Source: Bacillota bacterium (GTDB taxonomy: Bacteria > Bacillota > Clostridia > Christensenellales > JAEXRW01). From it: DNA of 64,000 nt. The position numbers and the translations under genes are program-made. Position 1 is the first letter of the stretch, and each line of letters begins with the position of its first letter. The stretch lies in contig JAEXRW010000041.1 of the NCBI GenBank assembly GCA_023454175.1, positions 62,001 through 126,000 on the forward strand, written 5' to 3'. Under the pieces are notes generated by a model. That model ran no database searches. It was not told the origin of the DNA and worked only from the letters and a program-made list of their open reading frames with translations. Positions 1 to 8,804 of the stretch are shown piece after piece.

Positions 1-639
1 CGTCGGCAGCGGTGAATCGGTCGGGGCTGGCGTCTCGGTCGGTGCGGGCGTCGGGCTCGGTGGCACTGCCGTGCTGGCTGCCTTCACCTTGGCCAGCAGC
101 GCATCCGCCCTTGTTTTGAGCGCCTGCAGCGCGGCCTTTTGCTCGTTCTGGATGCCGATCAGCTTGTCCAGCTGTGCCAGGGCTTCTGCGTAATTGCCGC
201 CCTTGCTGTGCTTGTTCGCCGCGTTGATCTGCCGCATCAGCTGGCCGTAGTTGCCCGTCGCCTTGAGCTGGGTGATGATGGCGGTGAGTTCGCTCTTCAC
301 CTCGGGCAGCAGCGCTTCCAGTTCTGGCGTGATGACTCCGCTTTCGGCTGTGGATTCCAATATGTCCTTCACGACATTGAGGCTTGTCCGTACGCTGATA
401 CGCAGTTTCATCAGTTCGTGGTGGTTGGCCTGCATCGTCTGCTTCTTTAGTTTGAGCGCGCTCCGGTACGCCTTCTTTGCCTCATGGTCCTTCGTCGGCT
501 TGGGCGTGGATGCGGGTGTGGCCGTGGGCGAAGGTTTGGGCGTGTGCTTGTTGACTGGCGGTTTACCGATCGCGAAAGCAGTCGTGATGGAAAGTACCAC
601 CAGCAGGATGGCGATGATTGTTGCTGCTGTCTTCTTCAT
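1..639 (-). CDS. exported coiled-coil/proline-rich protein, C-terminus cut by window edge
   Basis: The reading frame starts at an ATG (639) behind a good AGGGAGGA ribosome site and stays open to base 1, so the end is missing. Residues 1-22 form a signal peptide (MKKTAATIIAILLVVLSI...AFA). A short Pro/Thr/Lys linker follows, then about 130 residues of charged, Ala/Leu/Lys-rich sequence that should form helices or a coiled coil. The visible end is a Pro/Thr/Ala-rich tail, typical of a wall-spanning or surface linker. I recognise no enzyme motif and no cysteine that would make it a lipoprotein. The next gene upstream (686-1045, same strand) is also exported, so the two may be transcribed together. 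Function is unknown. Confidence 0.75.
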   Translation of the reverse strand, partial: MKKTAATIIAILLVVLSITTAFAIGKPPVNKHTPKPSPTATPASTPKPTKDHEAKKAYRSALKLKKQTMQANHHELMKLRISVRTSLNVVKDILESTAESGVITPELEALLPEVKSELTAIITQLKATGNYGQLMRQINAANKHSKGGNYAEALAQLDKLIGIQNEQKAALQALKTRADALLAKVKAASTAVPPSPTPAPTETPAPTDSPLPT

Positions 640-685
640 GTCGTTGTCCTCCCTGGTTTTATGATCTATGGCAAACTGTCCTTCA

Positions 686-1045
686 TCAATCCGTGCTGAT
701 GTCGGGCAGGGTCTCGTCCTTCAGGTATTGCTGGGCGTCGTTGATGATGTTGCGGATATCCTGGATCGTGCTTTCATCTTTTGATGTAAGATCGTTCTTG
801 CCTCCGCTCGTCCTGGATGCCTTGTCCGGAGCCGGGCTGGCCGGCTGCTCGGCGGCTGGATCTGTCCTGGCAGGCGCCAAAACCGTTGCCCCGTCCGGCG
901 CGGCAGGCTGGCCTTCTCCCGTTGGTGTGGCGGGAACCATTGTACCGGTTTCCGGGTTTGCGGTGCCGCTGCCTCTCGGCGCGGTGCAGGATGTGAGGGT
1001 TATGATCACCGCCACGATCAGAATCCAGACAAAGGTCCGTTTCAT
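686..1045 (-). CDS. small lipoprotein, unknown function
   Basis: This encodes 119 residues. A longer frame to 1159 exists, but the ATG at 1045 lies right behind AGGGGGAGAGACAGC and begins a clear lipoprotein signal (MKRTFVWILIVAVIITLTSC), with the lipidated Cys at residue 20. The mature part opens with a disordered Pro/Ala/Thr/Gly-rich stretch (about residues 21-80), followed by a short acidic helical tail (STIQDIRNIINDAQQYL). No known domain is recognisable. It should be anchored to the outer face of the membrane. The gene at 1-639 follows about 46 bp downstream on the same strand, so the two may form an operon of exported proteins. Confidence 0.75.
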   Translation of the reverse strand: MKRTFVWILIVAVIITLTSCTAPRGSGTANPETGTMVPATPTGEGQPAAPDGATVLAPARTDPAAEQPASPAPDKASRTSGGKNDLTSKDESTIQDIRNIINDAQQYLKDETLPDISTD

Positions 1046-1272
1046 GCTGTCTCTCCCCCTGTTGCCTATCTCGTGGAACCTCCGATGGTTCCCGTCGTTA
1101 TAAATATTCGTGTCGAATATGTGGGTTTGATAGGGTATATGGCATGTATTTATTACCAATCGGTTGGTTGATTAAATGCTGCCGGTATTAACCAAAATAC
1201 TTCAAAGCCCCCGTCGTTTACATAACGGTTATAGCCTGCAGTGTATTGAGTCCATGCTGATTGCGCGATGTG

Positions 1273-1752
1273 TTACCGGGCTGTTTCCAGGAGGCGCAGC
1301 GTTCCGCCGGTGTTTGTTCTGCGCTCCATCGCCTGGTCGATGAGCTTCATCAGTTCAAATACGCTTTTGAAGGGAAGCGCCTGCATCCCCTCCATCCACT
1401 GCACCGTACCCTGCCATGAGGCATTGTGCCGGTACTGCACGCGTACGATGAAGGATGCAGCATACTGCGTGCTAACGCTTTCCTCTTCGTAAAACCGGAT
1501 GGGCGAATCAGTTTTGAAGTTGACCGGTCCGGGTTTTGCCCAGGAAACATATTCCCGGGATTTCTGGGGGAATTTCTCCTTGTCCATCACCGCTTCCATC
1601 CACATGATGCCCTCCCACAGCGAAGTAAAACGGCGGGCCTCCCCCGTATGCAGGTAATTGCCCATCCCCCCGGCATTTCCCTTTGTGTCAAAGGAAAAGC
1701 GTAATAGGTATTCTCCCTGGGGGCTCCGAAAAGGTCCTGTCGCTGTCGCCAT
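1273..1752 (-). CDS. hypothetical protein, 159 aa
   Basis: The ATG at 1752 is preceded by CAGGAGC at normal spacing. The product is soluble, without signal peptide or membrane segment. The N-terminal half alternates aromatic and charged residues (YLLRFSFDTKGNAGGMGNYL), suggesting a beta-rich fold. The C-terminal half is more helical and ends in a basic tail. I do not recognise the family. It stands alone between exported proteins on one side and a terminator-like hairpin plus the hydrogenase operon on the other. Codon use looks like that of its neighbours. Confidence 0.6.
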   Translation of the reverse strand: MATATGPFRSPQGEYLLRFSFDTKGNAGGMGNYLHTGEARRFTSLWEGIMWMEAVMDKEKFPQKSREYVSWAKPGPVNFKTDSPIRFYEEESVSTQYAASFIVRVQYRHNASWQGTVQWMEGMQALPFKSVFELMKLIDQAMERRTNTGGTLRLLETAR

Positions 1753-1972
1753 TGTAATATGCTCCTGACGAGTAATGGTTGGATGTTCCCCTGCATGGGC
1801 TGCTGGTGGTTCTCTATATAATAAATGTGCGCATCGGACATGTGCATTTCATGGGGTCAGATGGGATGTAAGTTTTACCAGCAGGCGGCACCTTCACAGC
1901 GGATTGAGTATCAATACCCTCGGGAAATGGAGGAATGGCTTGATACACCCTCTTCCCATGGTATCTGATTCA

Positions 1973-2024
1973 TTCAAAAAGGGAGGCATTAACGACCCGC
2001 AAGGGTCGTATGCCTCCCTTTGAA
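1973..2024. terminator. long bidirectional hairpin downstream of hydA
   Basis: The arms TTCAAA..GGGAGGCAT..ACGACCC and GGGTCGT-ATGCCTCCC-TTTGAA pair almost perfectly around a GCAA loop. The nested arms resemble the CTCCCT/AGGGAGG repeat family seen elsewhere in the window. On the minus strand the hairpin lies about 40 nt beyond the hydA stop and runs into a short A/T tract, so it can serve as the hyd operon terminator. Confidence 0.6.
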
Positions 2025-2030
2025 TACCGC

Positions 2031-2060
2031 AACTGTTAACTATGAACTGTTAACTGCATA
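2031..2060 (-). repeat. heptamer array (RANARTT type) at the hydA stop
   Basis: Four 7-bp units on the + strand (aactgtt, aactatg, aactgtt, aactgca) follow the 1973-2024 hairpin and end next to the hydA stop codon at 2061. See the finding on heptamer arrays. Confidence 0.75.
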
Positions 2061-3887
2061 TCAGCAGAACTTGTTCCGCTTGGTGTAGTGCGTATGCAGC
2101 AGCTCGTGGGACTTGTGTCCCAGCGGGTGCCCGAGGTACTCCTTGTAGAGCTTGATGATGTCCTCGTTCTCGTGGGACTTGCGCAGCTGCTTCCCTTCGT
2201 CCTCGCGGTAGATGGCCTCCAGCCTGCGCTGCCGTATCCGCGGCGTCACAGGCCTGGGCTGCCCGCCGCCCGAGATGCATCCGCCCGGGCACCCCATCAC
2301 TTCGATGAAGTGGTAGGGGCTCTTGCCCGTCTTGATCTCCTCCAGCAGGATGGATGCGCCCTTCAGGCCGTTGGTGACTGCTATTTTAACGGTTACGCCG
2401 TCGAGGAACTTCCATTCCGGCTTGGGGTCTGTGATGGTGATCTCGGCGGTCTTGATGCGCTCCAGGCCCACGATAGGCTTCACGTGCAGCCCCTTGAAGG
2501 GGATCTCCCTGCCCGTGACCACCTCATACACCGTGCGCAGCGCCGCCTCCATCACGCCGCCCGTCGCGCCGAAGATATCCGCCGCGCCCGAGGAGAGCCC
2601 CAGCGGCTCGTCAAACTTCCCGTCCGGCAGGTTCGTAAATTCGATGCCCGCCTGCTTGATCATCCTGCCCAGTTCGCGGGTGGTGAGTACCGCGTCCACG
2701 TTGCGCACCCCTTCGTTGACCATCTCGGGGCGGGTGATCTCGTATTTTTTCGCTGTGCAGGGCATGATGGATACCACGTAGATGTCCTCGGGTTTGATGC
2801 CCATCTTGTTTGCAAAATAGGTTTTTGCCAGCGCCCCCAGCATCATGTGCGGGGACTTGCACGTCGAGAGGTTGTCGAGCTGGCAGTCATAGTAATGCTC
2901 CACGTATTTGATCCAGCCCGGGCTGCAGCTGGTGATCATGGGCAGCGCCGTCTTGTCAAGATCGGTGGACAGTCCCAGCTTCTCGATGTCCTTCTTCGTG
3001 ATCTTGCCTTCCTTTTCAAAAGCGGCAGCTAGCCGTGAAAGCAGCTCGTACCCTTCCTCCATGATGGTCAGGTCGGCCGCGAAGTTGGTATCAAATACAT
3101 AGGTAAAGCCCATTTCCCTGAGCGCCTGCGCCATTTTGCCCGTCACGATGGTGCCCGGCGCCATGCCGAATTCCTCTCCCAGCGCCACGCGGACTGCGGG
3201 GGCCGTCTGGGCTATTGTAATTTTGGTGGGGTCTCCGAGCGCCTTCCACACCTCTTCGATGGATTCATTTTCATGCAATGCGTTCACCGGGCATACGGTC
3301 GTGCACTGCCCGCAGTTGGAGCAGGCCACCGTCCCCAGCATCAGGTCCTCGCCGGGGCCGATCTCGGTGCCAAAGCCGCGGTTCTGCGCCGAGAGCACGC
3401 CCACGCCCTGGATATCGTTGCACATCGTCACGCACCTGCGGCACAGGATACATTTGTTCGCGTCGCGTACGACGGAAGGGCTGGTGTCGTCGATGAAGTC
3501 CTTGGACTTCGCCCCCTCGAAGCGGGATGTCTCCACCTGCATCATCTCGCCCAGCTTCTGCAGCTCGCAGTTCTGGTTGCGGTAGCACTGCAGGCAGTCC
3601 CGCGGATGGTCGGACAAGATTAATTCATATAATACTTTCCGGGCTTTTCGCACCCTCGGGGTGTTGGTCAGCACCTTCATACCTTCCTCAACGGGCGTGA
3701 CGCAGGAGGCCATCAGCCCCTTTGCGCCCGCCACCTCGACTACGCACATGCGGCAGGAGCCGAATTTGTGTACGCCCTCCATGTAGCACAGCGAAGGAAC
3801 GTGGATGTCGTTGCGTTTGGCCGCCTCGAAGATCGTGGTGCCCTCTTCCACTGTGACCGGCTTATTATTGATCGTTAGATTAATCAT
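2061..3887 (-). CDS. hydA: [FeFe]-hydrogenase catalytic subunit HydA
   Basis: This is the hydrogen-evolving or hydrogen-oxidising subunit of a trimeric NAD(P)-linked hydrogenase. The 608 residues (ATG at 3887, behind GGGGGTGAAC) carry the expected order of clusters. These are an N-terminal [2Fe-2S] ferredoxin (C34, C45, C48, C62), a His-Cys3 [4Fe-4S] site (H94, C98, C101, C107), two [4Fe-4S] sites (C146-C156 and C189-C199), and the H-cluster domain. The H-cluster motifs are L1 TSCSPGW (about 319-325), L2 MPCTAKK (about 375-381) and L3 with C533 and C537 in GCPGGCISGGGQP. L1 has Ser where most enzymes have a second Cys. The C-terminal 25 residues are His/Lys-rich. HydB ends 16 bp upstream. No maturation genes (hydEFG) lie in this window. 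Confidence 0.95.
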   Translation of the reverse strand: MINLTINNKPVTVEEGTTIFEAAKRNDIHVPSLCYMEGVHKFGSCRMCVVEVAGAKGLMASCVTPVEEGMKVLTNTPRVRKARKVLYELILSDHPRDCLQCYRNQNCELQKLGEMMQVETSRFEGAKSKDFIDDTSPSVVRDANKCILCRRCVTMCNDIQGVGVLSAQNRGFGTEIGPGEDLMLGTVACSNCGQCTTVCPVNALHENESIEEVWKALGDPTKITIAQTAPAVRVALGEEFGMAPGTIVTGKMAQALREMGFTYVFDTNFAADLTIMEEGYELLSRLAAAFEKEGKITKKDIEKLGLSTDLDKTALPMITSCSPGWIKYVEHYYDCQLDNLSTCKSPHMMLGALAKTYFANKMGIKPEDIYVVSIMPCTAKKYEITRPEMVNEGVRNVDAVLTTRELGRMIKQAGIEFTNLPDGKFDEPLGLSSGAADIFGATGGVMEAALRTVYEVVTGREIPFKGLHVKPIVGLERIKTAEITITDPKPEWKFLDGVTVKIAVTNGLKGASILLEEIKTGKSPYHFIEVMGCPGGCISGGGQPRPVTPRIRQRRLEAIYREDEGKQLRKSHENEDIIKLYKEYLGHPLGHKSHELLHTHYTKRNKFC

Positions 3888-3903
3888 CAATGTTCACCCC
3901 CGC

Positions 3904-6900
3904 CTATCGTCTGTCGCAGCGCAGGCACCGCAGCGCCTCCGCCATCGCGTTGAGTCTGTGGAACCCTTGTGAAACCTCGCAGAAGCAGCCCTTCCGGTCC
4001 TCGGGCGAGAGATGCTTCATCGCGAAACGCTCGTGCTCCACCAGTTCCCCATCCTCGATGGGCATGGGGATGTCGATCTTTTCGCCCTTGTTCAGTTCGC
4101 CCGTACCGCCCAGGTACTTGTCGATGGAGGATGCCGCGTTCTTGCCGTCCGCGATCGCGGTGATGACCACGTCCGCGCCGCGCACCACGTCCCCGCCGGC
4201 GAATACGCCCGGCATGGTGGTCATCTGCGTGTCTTTATTCACGACGAATGTGCCCCACCGCGTGATGTCCACCTCGTCTTTGCCTACAAAGGGCAGGTCC
4301 GAGTACTGGCTCACGGCCGGGATCACCATGTCCACGTCAAAGGTGATGGTCTCGCCTTCTGCTTTGACGGGTTTTTTGCGCCCGTCGCTGTCGAAGCCCT
4401 TGAGCACCATCCTGTCGCACACCACCGAATCCACGCGTTCCTTGCCGGTGAATTTCACCGGGGCCACCAGGGTGTGGAGCTTCACGCCCTCTTCCATGGC
4501 CTCCAGGATCTCGCGTTTGTCTGCCGGCATGTCTTCCATCGCCCTGCGGTACAGGACGGATACTTCTTCTGCGCCCAGCCGCAGCGCCACCCGCGCCGCG
4601 TCCATGGCCGTGCTGCCGCCGCCGATGACAGCCACGCGACGGCCCACTTTCACTTCCTTCTTCAGGTTGACGTCGCGCAGGAAGTCCAGCCCGTGGTATA
4701 CGCCGGGCAGTTCTTCCCCCTCCACGCCCACCTTGCGGGAGAGCTGCGTCCCGGTGGCGATGTAGACGGCGTCATGCATGGTCTTCAGTTCGTTGAACGT
4801 GACGTCCTTGCCCACCTCGGTATTGAGCCTGATCTCGATGCCCACCGCCTTGATGGTCTCGATCTCCTTCTGCAATATCGCCTTGGGCAGCCTGTATTCG
4901 GGGATGCCGTACGCCAGCATACCGCCCGCCACGTTATGTGTCTCGTAGACGGTCACGTCGTAACCCAGCCGCCCCAGGTAGTAGGCGCACGTCAGGCCCG
5001 AGGGCCCCGCGCCGATGATGCCCACGGATTTTCCGTTCTTGGGCACCACCTGGGTGATGAAGGGTTCGGGGTTCTTGAAATATTCGTCCGCCGCGTAGCG
5101 TTTCAGGTCGCAGATCGCGATGGGTTCGTCCAGCTGCGCCCTTCTGCACCGGCTCTCGCACGGGTGCGTGCACACCCTGCCGCATACCGACGGGAATGGG
5201 TTTTCCTGCCGCACCAGGTTGTATGCGTCCCGGATCCTGCCCGCGGCGATCAGCGCGATGTACCCGGCCGCGTTCACGTTCGAGGGGCATGCGTTCTCGC
5301 ACGGCGAGATGAAAAGCTCGCTGCACACGCCCGCGCGGCAGTATTTCTTGCGGATATGTTCGTCGTACTCGTCCCGGAAGTACTTGATTGTGCTCAATAC
5401 CGGGTTCGGGGCGGTCTGCCCCAGCCCGCACAGCGCCGTGTCCTTGACCACTTCGCCGAGTTCGATCAGTTTTTCCACGTCGCCCTCTTCGCCCTTGCCC
5501 TGGGTGATGCGCTCCAGGATCTCCAGCATGCGTTTGGTGCCGATGCGGCAGGCCACGCATTTGCCGCAGGATTCATCCTGCACGAAGTCCATGAAGTAGC
5601 GCGCCACGTCCACCATGCAGGTGTCCTCGTCCATGCTGATGAGGCCGCCCGAGCCCATGATGGTGCCCAGTTCCACGAGTGAATTGTAGTCGATGGTCGC
5701 GTTCAGGTGTTCCTGCGTCATACATCCGCCCGAAGGGCCGCCCGTCTGGGCGACTTTGAATTTCTTGCCGTTGGGGATGCCGCCGCCGATGTCGAAGATC
5801 ACCTCGCCCAGCGTGATGCCCATCGGCACCTCGATGATGCCGGTGTTGTTGATATCCCCGGCCAGCGCTATCACCTTCGTGCCCTTGCTCTTCTCCGTCC
5901 CCATCGAGGCGAGCCACTCCGGCCCGTTCAGGAAGATAGGGGCTATGTTGGCATACGTCTCCACGTTGTTGATGACGGTGGGCTTCTTGAAAAGCCCCTG
6001 GTCAGAAGGATATGGCGGTTTCTGGTTGGGTTCGCCGCGCCTTCCCTCTACGGATGCCATCAGCGCCGTTTCTTCGCCGCATACAAAAGCCCCCGCGCCG
6101 ATACGGATCTCGATGTCAAAGTTGAATCCCGTCCCGAATATGTTTTTGCCCAGCAGGCCCAGCTTCCGGGCATCGTTGATTGCCAGTTCCAGCCGTTCCA
6201 CGGCTAATGGATACTCCGCGCGTACATAGACAAAGCCCTTGTCCGCGCCGATGCAGTAGCCGCCGATGGCCATGCCTTCGATCACGCTGTGCGGATCGCC
6301 CTCCAGCACGCTCCTGTCCATGAATGCGCCCGGATCGCCCTCGTCCGCGTTGCAGATCATATACTTCTGCTCGCTCACGGATTTTTTGGCCAGGCTCCAT
6401 TTCAGCCCGGTGGGGAAGCCGCCGCCGCCCCTGCCCCGCAGGCCCGATTTTTTTACGGTCTCGATGGCCTCGTCCGGCGTCCCTTTCAAAACGTTGTGCA
6501 GCGCCTTGTAGCCGTCGTTGGCGATGTATTCGTCGATGGAGCTGTATTCGATGCGTCCGCAGTTGCGCAGCGCCACCCTGGTCTGCCGTTTGAAAAAGTC
6601 GATGTCCTTGATGTACGGCACCCGTTGGTCCAGGTTGCGGTCGTAGTAGGTATACTGTGCCAGGATCTCCTTTCCGATCAGGTGCTTCTGTACGATGTGC
6701 TTCATGTCTTCAGGCTTCAGTCTGCAGTAAAAGACCCCGTCGGGCTGGATGAGCATCGTCGGCCCCACGTCGCAGGAGCCTATGCAGCCGGTCAGGACCA
6801 GCCTCACCTGGTCTTTCAGCCCCGCTGTCTCCACTTCGCTCACAAATGCATTCTTCACTGCCTCGCAGTTGGAGGAGATGCATCCTGCGCCCGAGCAGAT

Positions 6901-6990
6901 GAGCACCGTCCAGGTATATATCTTTTGGCCTTGTTCAAAGCTTTTTTTGATTTTGTCCAGGTCTTCCAGTTTTTTTATGGTCCCGCTCAT
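3904..6990 (-). CDS. hydB: HydB-type NADH-binding subunit fused to a GltD/NfnB-like flavoprotein
   Basis: This is the diaphorase/bifurcation subunit of the hydrogenase, 1028 residues. The ATG at 6990 has AAGGGGGGG in front; an upstream ATG at 7014 overlaps hydC and lacks a site. Residues about 20-110 are a thioredoxin-like [2Fe-2S] domain (CSGAGC, CIGSC). Residues about 150-560 are NuoF-like, with the FMN/NADH glycine motif GRGGGGFPTG, NADEGDPGAFMDR, and the [4Fe-4S] ligands in ESCGKCVAC. A usual HydB would then end in a two-cluster ferredoxin. Instead there is a cysteine-rich linker (CRAGVC..CENACP) and a full GltD/NfnB-like domain with FAD motif GIIGAGPSGL and NAD(P) motif VAVIGGGSTAMDAARVA, closing with CFC and CLRC. 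This implies a second pyridine-nucleotide site, possibly for NADPH. Confidence 0.92.
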   Translation of the reverse strand: MSGTIKKLEDLDKIKKSFEQGQKIYTWTVLICSGAGCISSNCEAVKNAFVSEVETAGLKDQVRLVLTGCIGSCDVGPTMLIQPDGVFYCRLKPEDMKHIVQKHLIGKEILAQYTYYDRNLDQRVPYIKDIDFFKRQTRVALRNCGRIEYSSIDEYIANDGYKALHNVLKGTPDEAIETVKKSGLRGRGGGGFPTGLKWSLAKKSVSEQKYMICNADEGDPGAFMDRSVLEGDPHSVIEGMAIGGYCIGADKGFVYVRAEYPLAVERLELAINDARKLGLLGKNIFGTGFNFDIEIRIGAGAFVCGEETALMASVEGRRGEPNQKPPYPSDQGLFKKPTVINNVETYANIAPIFLNGPEWLASMGTEKSKGTKVIALAGDINNTGIIEVPMGITLGEVIFDIGGGIPNGKKFKVAQTGGPSGGCMTQEHLNATIDYNSLVELGTIMGSGGLISMDEDTCMVDVARYFMDFVQDESCGKCVACRIGTKRMLEILERITQGKGEEGDVEKLIELGEVVKDTALCGLGQTAPNPVLSTIKYFRDEYDEHIRKKYCRAGVCSELFISPCENACPSNVNAAGYIALIAAGRIRDAYNLVRQENPFPSVCGRVCTHPCESRCRRAQLDEPIAICDLKRYAADEYFKNPEPFITQVVPKNGKSVGIIGAGPSGLTCAYYLGRLGYDVTVYETHNVAGGMLAYGIPEYRLPKAILQKEIETIKAVGIEIRLNTEVGKDVTFNELKTMHDAVYIATGTQLSRKVGVEGEELPGVYHGLDFLRDVNLKKEVKVGRRVAVIGGGSTAMDAARVALRLGAEEVSVLYRRAMEDMPADKREILEAMEEGVKLHTLVAPVKFTGKERVDSVVCDRMVLKGFDSDGRKKPVKAEGETITFDVDMVIPAVSQYSDLPFVGKDEVDITRWGTFVVNKDTQMTTMPGVFAGGDVVRGADVVITAIADGKNAASSIDKYLGGTGELNKGEKIDIPMPIEDGELVEHERFAMKHLSPEDRKGCFCEVSQGFHRLNAMAEALRCLRCDRR

Positions 6991-7006
6991 GCAAAATGCC
7001 CCCCCT

Positions 7007-7501
7007 TCATTCATAATTCCGCAATATCTCGTTGATTTTGTTCGGGTTCACGCGTTTGTGCACTTCCCCATCGATGGAGATGGCCGGCGCCAGTCCGCAC
7101 GCGCCGATGCACCGCATTACCTGCAGGGAAAACCGCCTATCCGGCGTCGTTTCCGCCACGTCGATGGCCAGCGTGTCCTTTATTTTGTCCAGCACCTTTT
7201 TCCCGCCGCGCACATAGCACGCCGTGCCCAGGCAGACCGATATGGTGTGCCTTCCCTTGGGTTTGGTGGAGAAAAAGGAGTAGAAGGATACCACCCCGTC
7301 CAGTTTCGCCATGGGCATGTTCATCCTGCCCGCGATGAACTGCTGTACCTCCTTGGGTATGTAGCCGAAGATCGCCTGCGCCATGTGCAGGATCTGGATC
7401 AGGTTGCTCTCCTGTCCGCCGTAGCTGTCGATGACCTGTGCGAGCTGTTTGTACTTCTCTTCTTCGGTCATTTCGCAGCAGCAAGCCTTTTCCGCTTCCA
7501 T
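7007..7501 (-). CDS. hydC: NuoE-like [2Fe-2S] subunit HydC of the hydrogenase
   Basis: This is the small electron-transfer subunit that pairs with the NuoF-like part of HydB. It has an N-terminal helical bundle, then a thioredoxin-like [2Fe-2S] fold with ligands in CLGTAC (about residues 94-99) and RCIGAC (about 130-135). The ATG at 7501 is chosen; a GTG at 7513 touches the ribosome site and is unlikely. The residues just after the start are Cys-rich (KACCCEM). With 164 residues it has the normal length. It is first in the operon hydC-hydB-hydA, with 16 bp between its stop and hydB. Confidence 0.93.
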   Translation of the reverse strand: MEAEKACCCEMTEEEKYKQLAQVIDSYGGQESNLIQILHMAQAIFGYIPKEVQQFIAGRMNMPMAKLDGVVSFYSFFSTKPKGRHTISVCLGTACYVRGGKKVLDKIKDTLAIDVAETTPDRRFSLQVMRCIGACGLAPAISIDGEVHKRVNPNKINEILRNYE

Positions 7502-7513
7502 TGAAAAAATCAC

Positions 7514-8084
7514 TCCCCCTCAAGTTAATAAAGCAAACGTCATATCTTTACCCGGCGCTGGCGGCGCGGGCCTTTTACGGTTAAATGGGTCCATACGCAT
7601 GACATCCCAGCCCGTATGAAATATTCCGGGCTGCGTATCCTGTTTGGACCGTCATCTTCTGTTCTGTATCGGGCTGAAGCGGGATTTGCCGGTGCCCGTG
7701 AATGAGTATCCCGGATGCAGCTTAATGTTCAAATATCGTGTTGGATGCTTCCGCCATATAGTAATGTTGTTTTTTCACATTGCCAAGACTAATATATCAT
7801 AAATACTTCTATATGTATCGAATTCCTCTAACATTTTTCATGATTATTTGCGATTTTTGATAATTTGTTACTGATTCACATTCATAGTGATATCTTTTCT
7901 CACTTATACGTATCAATCGGGTACAGCACGCCTGCAGGACAGCTCCCTTTCGTCCGTCCGCACCAGGCGCTGGCCTGTTTTTGAAACCTTGCCTCACCCG
8001 GATGGTTGAAATGCTGTTGTACTGCACGGGTGGAATAGTGCTGTTGCGTTTAGCCGAAAATAACCCACGTGGAGGGCATTGCGC
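7514..8084. other. intergenic region between the hyd operon and the DUF421 gene
   Basis: There is no convincing gene; a 72-residue minus-strand frame at 7809-8027 lacks a good start and domain. The stretch 7730-7890 is AT-rich and holds the likely hyd promoter. About 240 nt of untranslated leader then precede hydC. It includes a GC-rich imperfect inverted repeat near 7550-7575, but I recognise no riboswitch class. Confidence 0.5.
7758..7786 (-). promoter_or_regulatory. probable sigma-A promoter of hydCBA
   Basis: On the minus strand TTGGCA (-35, 7781-7786) and TACTAT (-10, 7758-7763) are separated by exactly 17 bp. This is the best match in the AT-rich region upstream of hydC. It would give a leader of roughly 245 nt. 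Confidence 0.5.
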
Positions 8085-8804
8085 ATGGGTTTTGACGCAT
8101 ATGATGTCCTGAATATTGGGATAAAGACGCTTGTGGCGGCGGTTTACCTCTATATCCTCACCCGTTTGATGGGAAAAAAGCAGATCAGCAGCCTTTCGCC
8201 GTATGACTATGTCGTGGGGATCGCCATCGGCTCGGTGGCGGCGGACTTTTCCGTGGAAGCGTCCATCAACGTTTGGCAGGGTATGGTGAGCCTTTCCATC
8301 TGGGCGGTCTTCCCCGTCATTCTTGCGCTGGTTTCAAAAAAGAGTTACCGCGCCAGAAAGCTTCTCGATGGTACGCCCAGCCTCCTGATCCATAGGGGGC
8401 AGTTCATCGAAAAGAACATCCGCTCCTCCAGGCTCACCGTGGATGACCTCCTGGAAGAGCTTCGTGTCGCGGGCGCATTTGATCCTTCCGATGTCGAGGC
8501 CGCAGTCTTTGAAACGGGCGGCAGGGTCAGCGTCCTGAAAAAAGCGGACAGGTTGCCGTTGACGCCGCGGGACATGGGGCAGGCCCCGCCCGGGAACGGG
8601 CTGTGCGTCAATCTGGTCATTGACGCAAAGGTAATTCCGGAGCATCTTGCGCTCATCGGCAGGGACGAGGCGTGGCTCAGGGAAGAAGCACGCAGGCAGG
8701 GGTTCGGCGATCTCAGGGAGATTCTGCTTGCGTGCGTGGATGTCCATTCAAAACTCATCGTATACAGGAAGGGTATGGATGTTGACGATCCCGGACTGAT
8801 GTAA
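8085..8804 (+). CDS. DUF421 family membrane protein (YetF/YcaP-like)
   Basis: The ATG at 8085 lies 8 nt behind GGAGGG; a TTG two codons earlier is less likely. The 239 residues contain two to three membrane helices in the first 85 residues (IGIKTLVAAVYLYILTRLMG, YDYVVGIAIGSVAADFSVE, ISIWAVFPVILALVS-type). Next comes the conserved cytoplasmic DUF421 domain with LLDGTPSLLIHRGQF and DDLLEELR. The family is common in Firmicutes and its role is uncertain; members have been linked to spore germination and sporulation-related membranes. A second small domain (residues about 130-235) is typical of the longer YetF types. The gene stands alone, divergent from hydCBA. Confidence 0.85.
   Translation: MGFDAYDVLNIGIKTLVAAVYLYILTRLMGKKQISSLSPYDYVVGIAIGSVAADFSVEASINVWQGMVSLSIWAVFPVILALVSKKSYRARKLLDGTPSLLIHRGQFIEKNIRSSRLTVDDLLEELRVAGAFDPSDVEAAVFETGGRVSVLKKADRLPLTPRDMGQAPPGNGLCVNLVIDAKVIPEHLALIGRDEAWLREEARRQGFGDLREILLACVDVHSKLIVYRKGMDVDDPGLM

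Larger units (their letters stand above)
1753..2060. other. intergenic region between 1273-1752 gene and hydA
   Basis: There is no gene here. It holds the upstream region of the 1273-1752 gene and, at 1973-2060, a long hairpin followed by a heptamer array that runs up to the hydA stop codon. Both are listed separately. Confidence 0.6.

Noticed and set aside
4012..5682. 556-residue open frame on the + strand within hydB
   Set aside because: It is the opposite-strand shadow of the real hydB gene, which has recognisable domains and a ribosome site; the shadow has His/Arg-rich sequence without family.
7809..8027. 72-residue minus-strand frame upstream of hydC
   Set aside because: AT-rich, no good ribosome site, no domain, and it lies in the promoter region.
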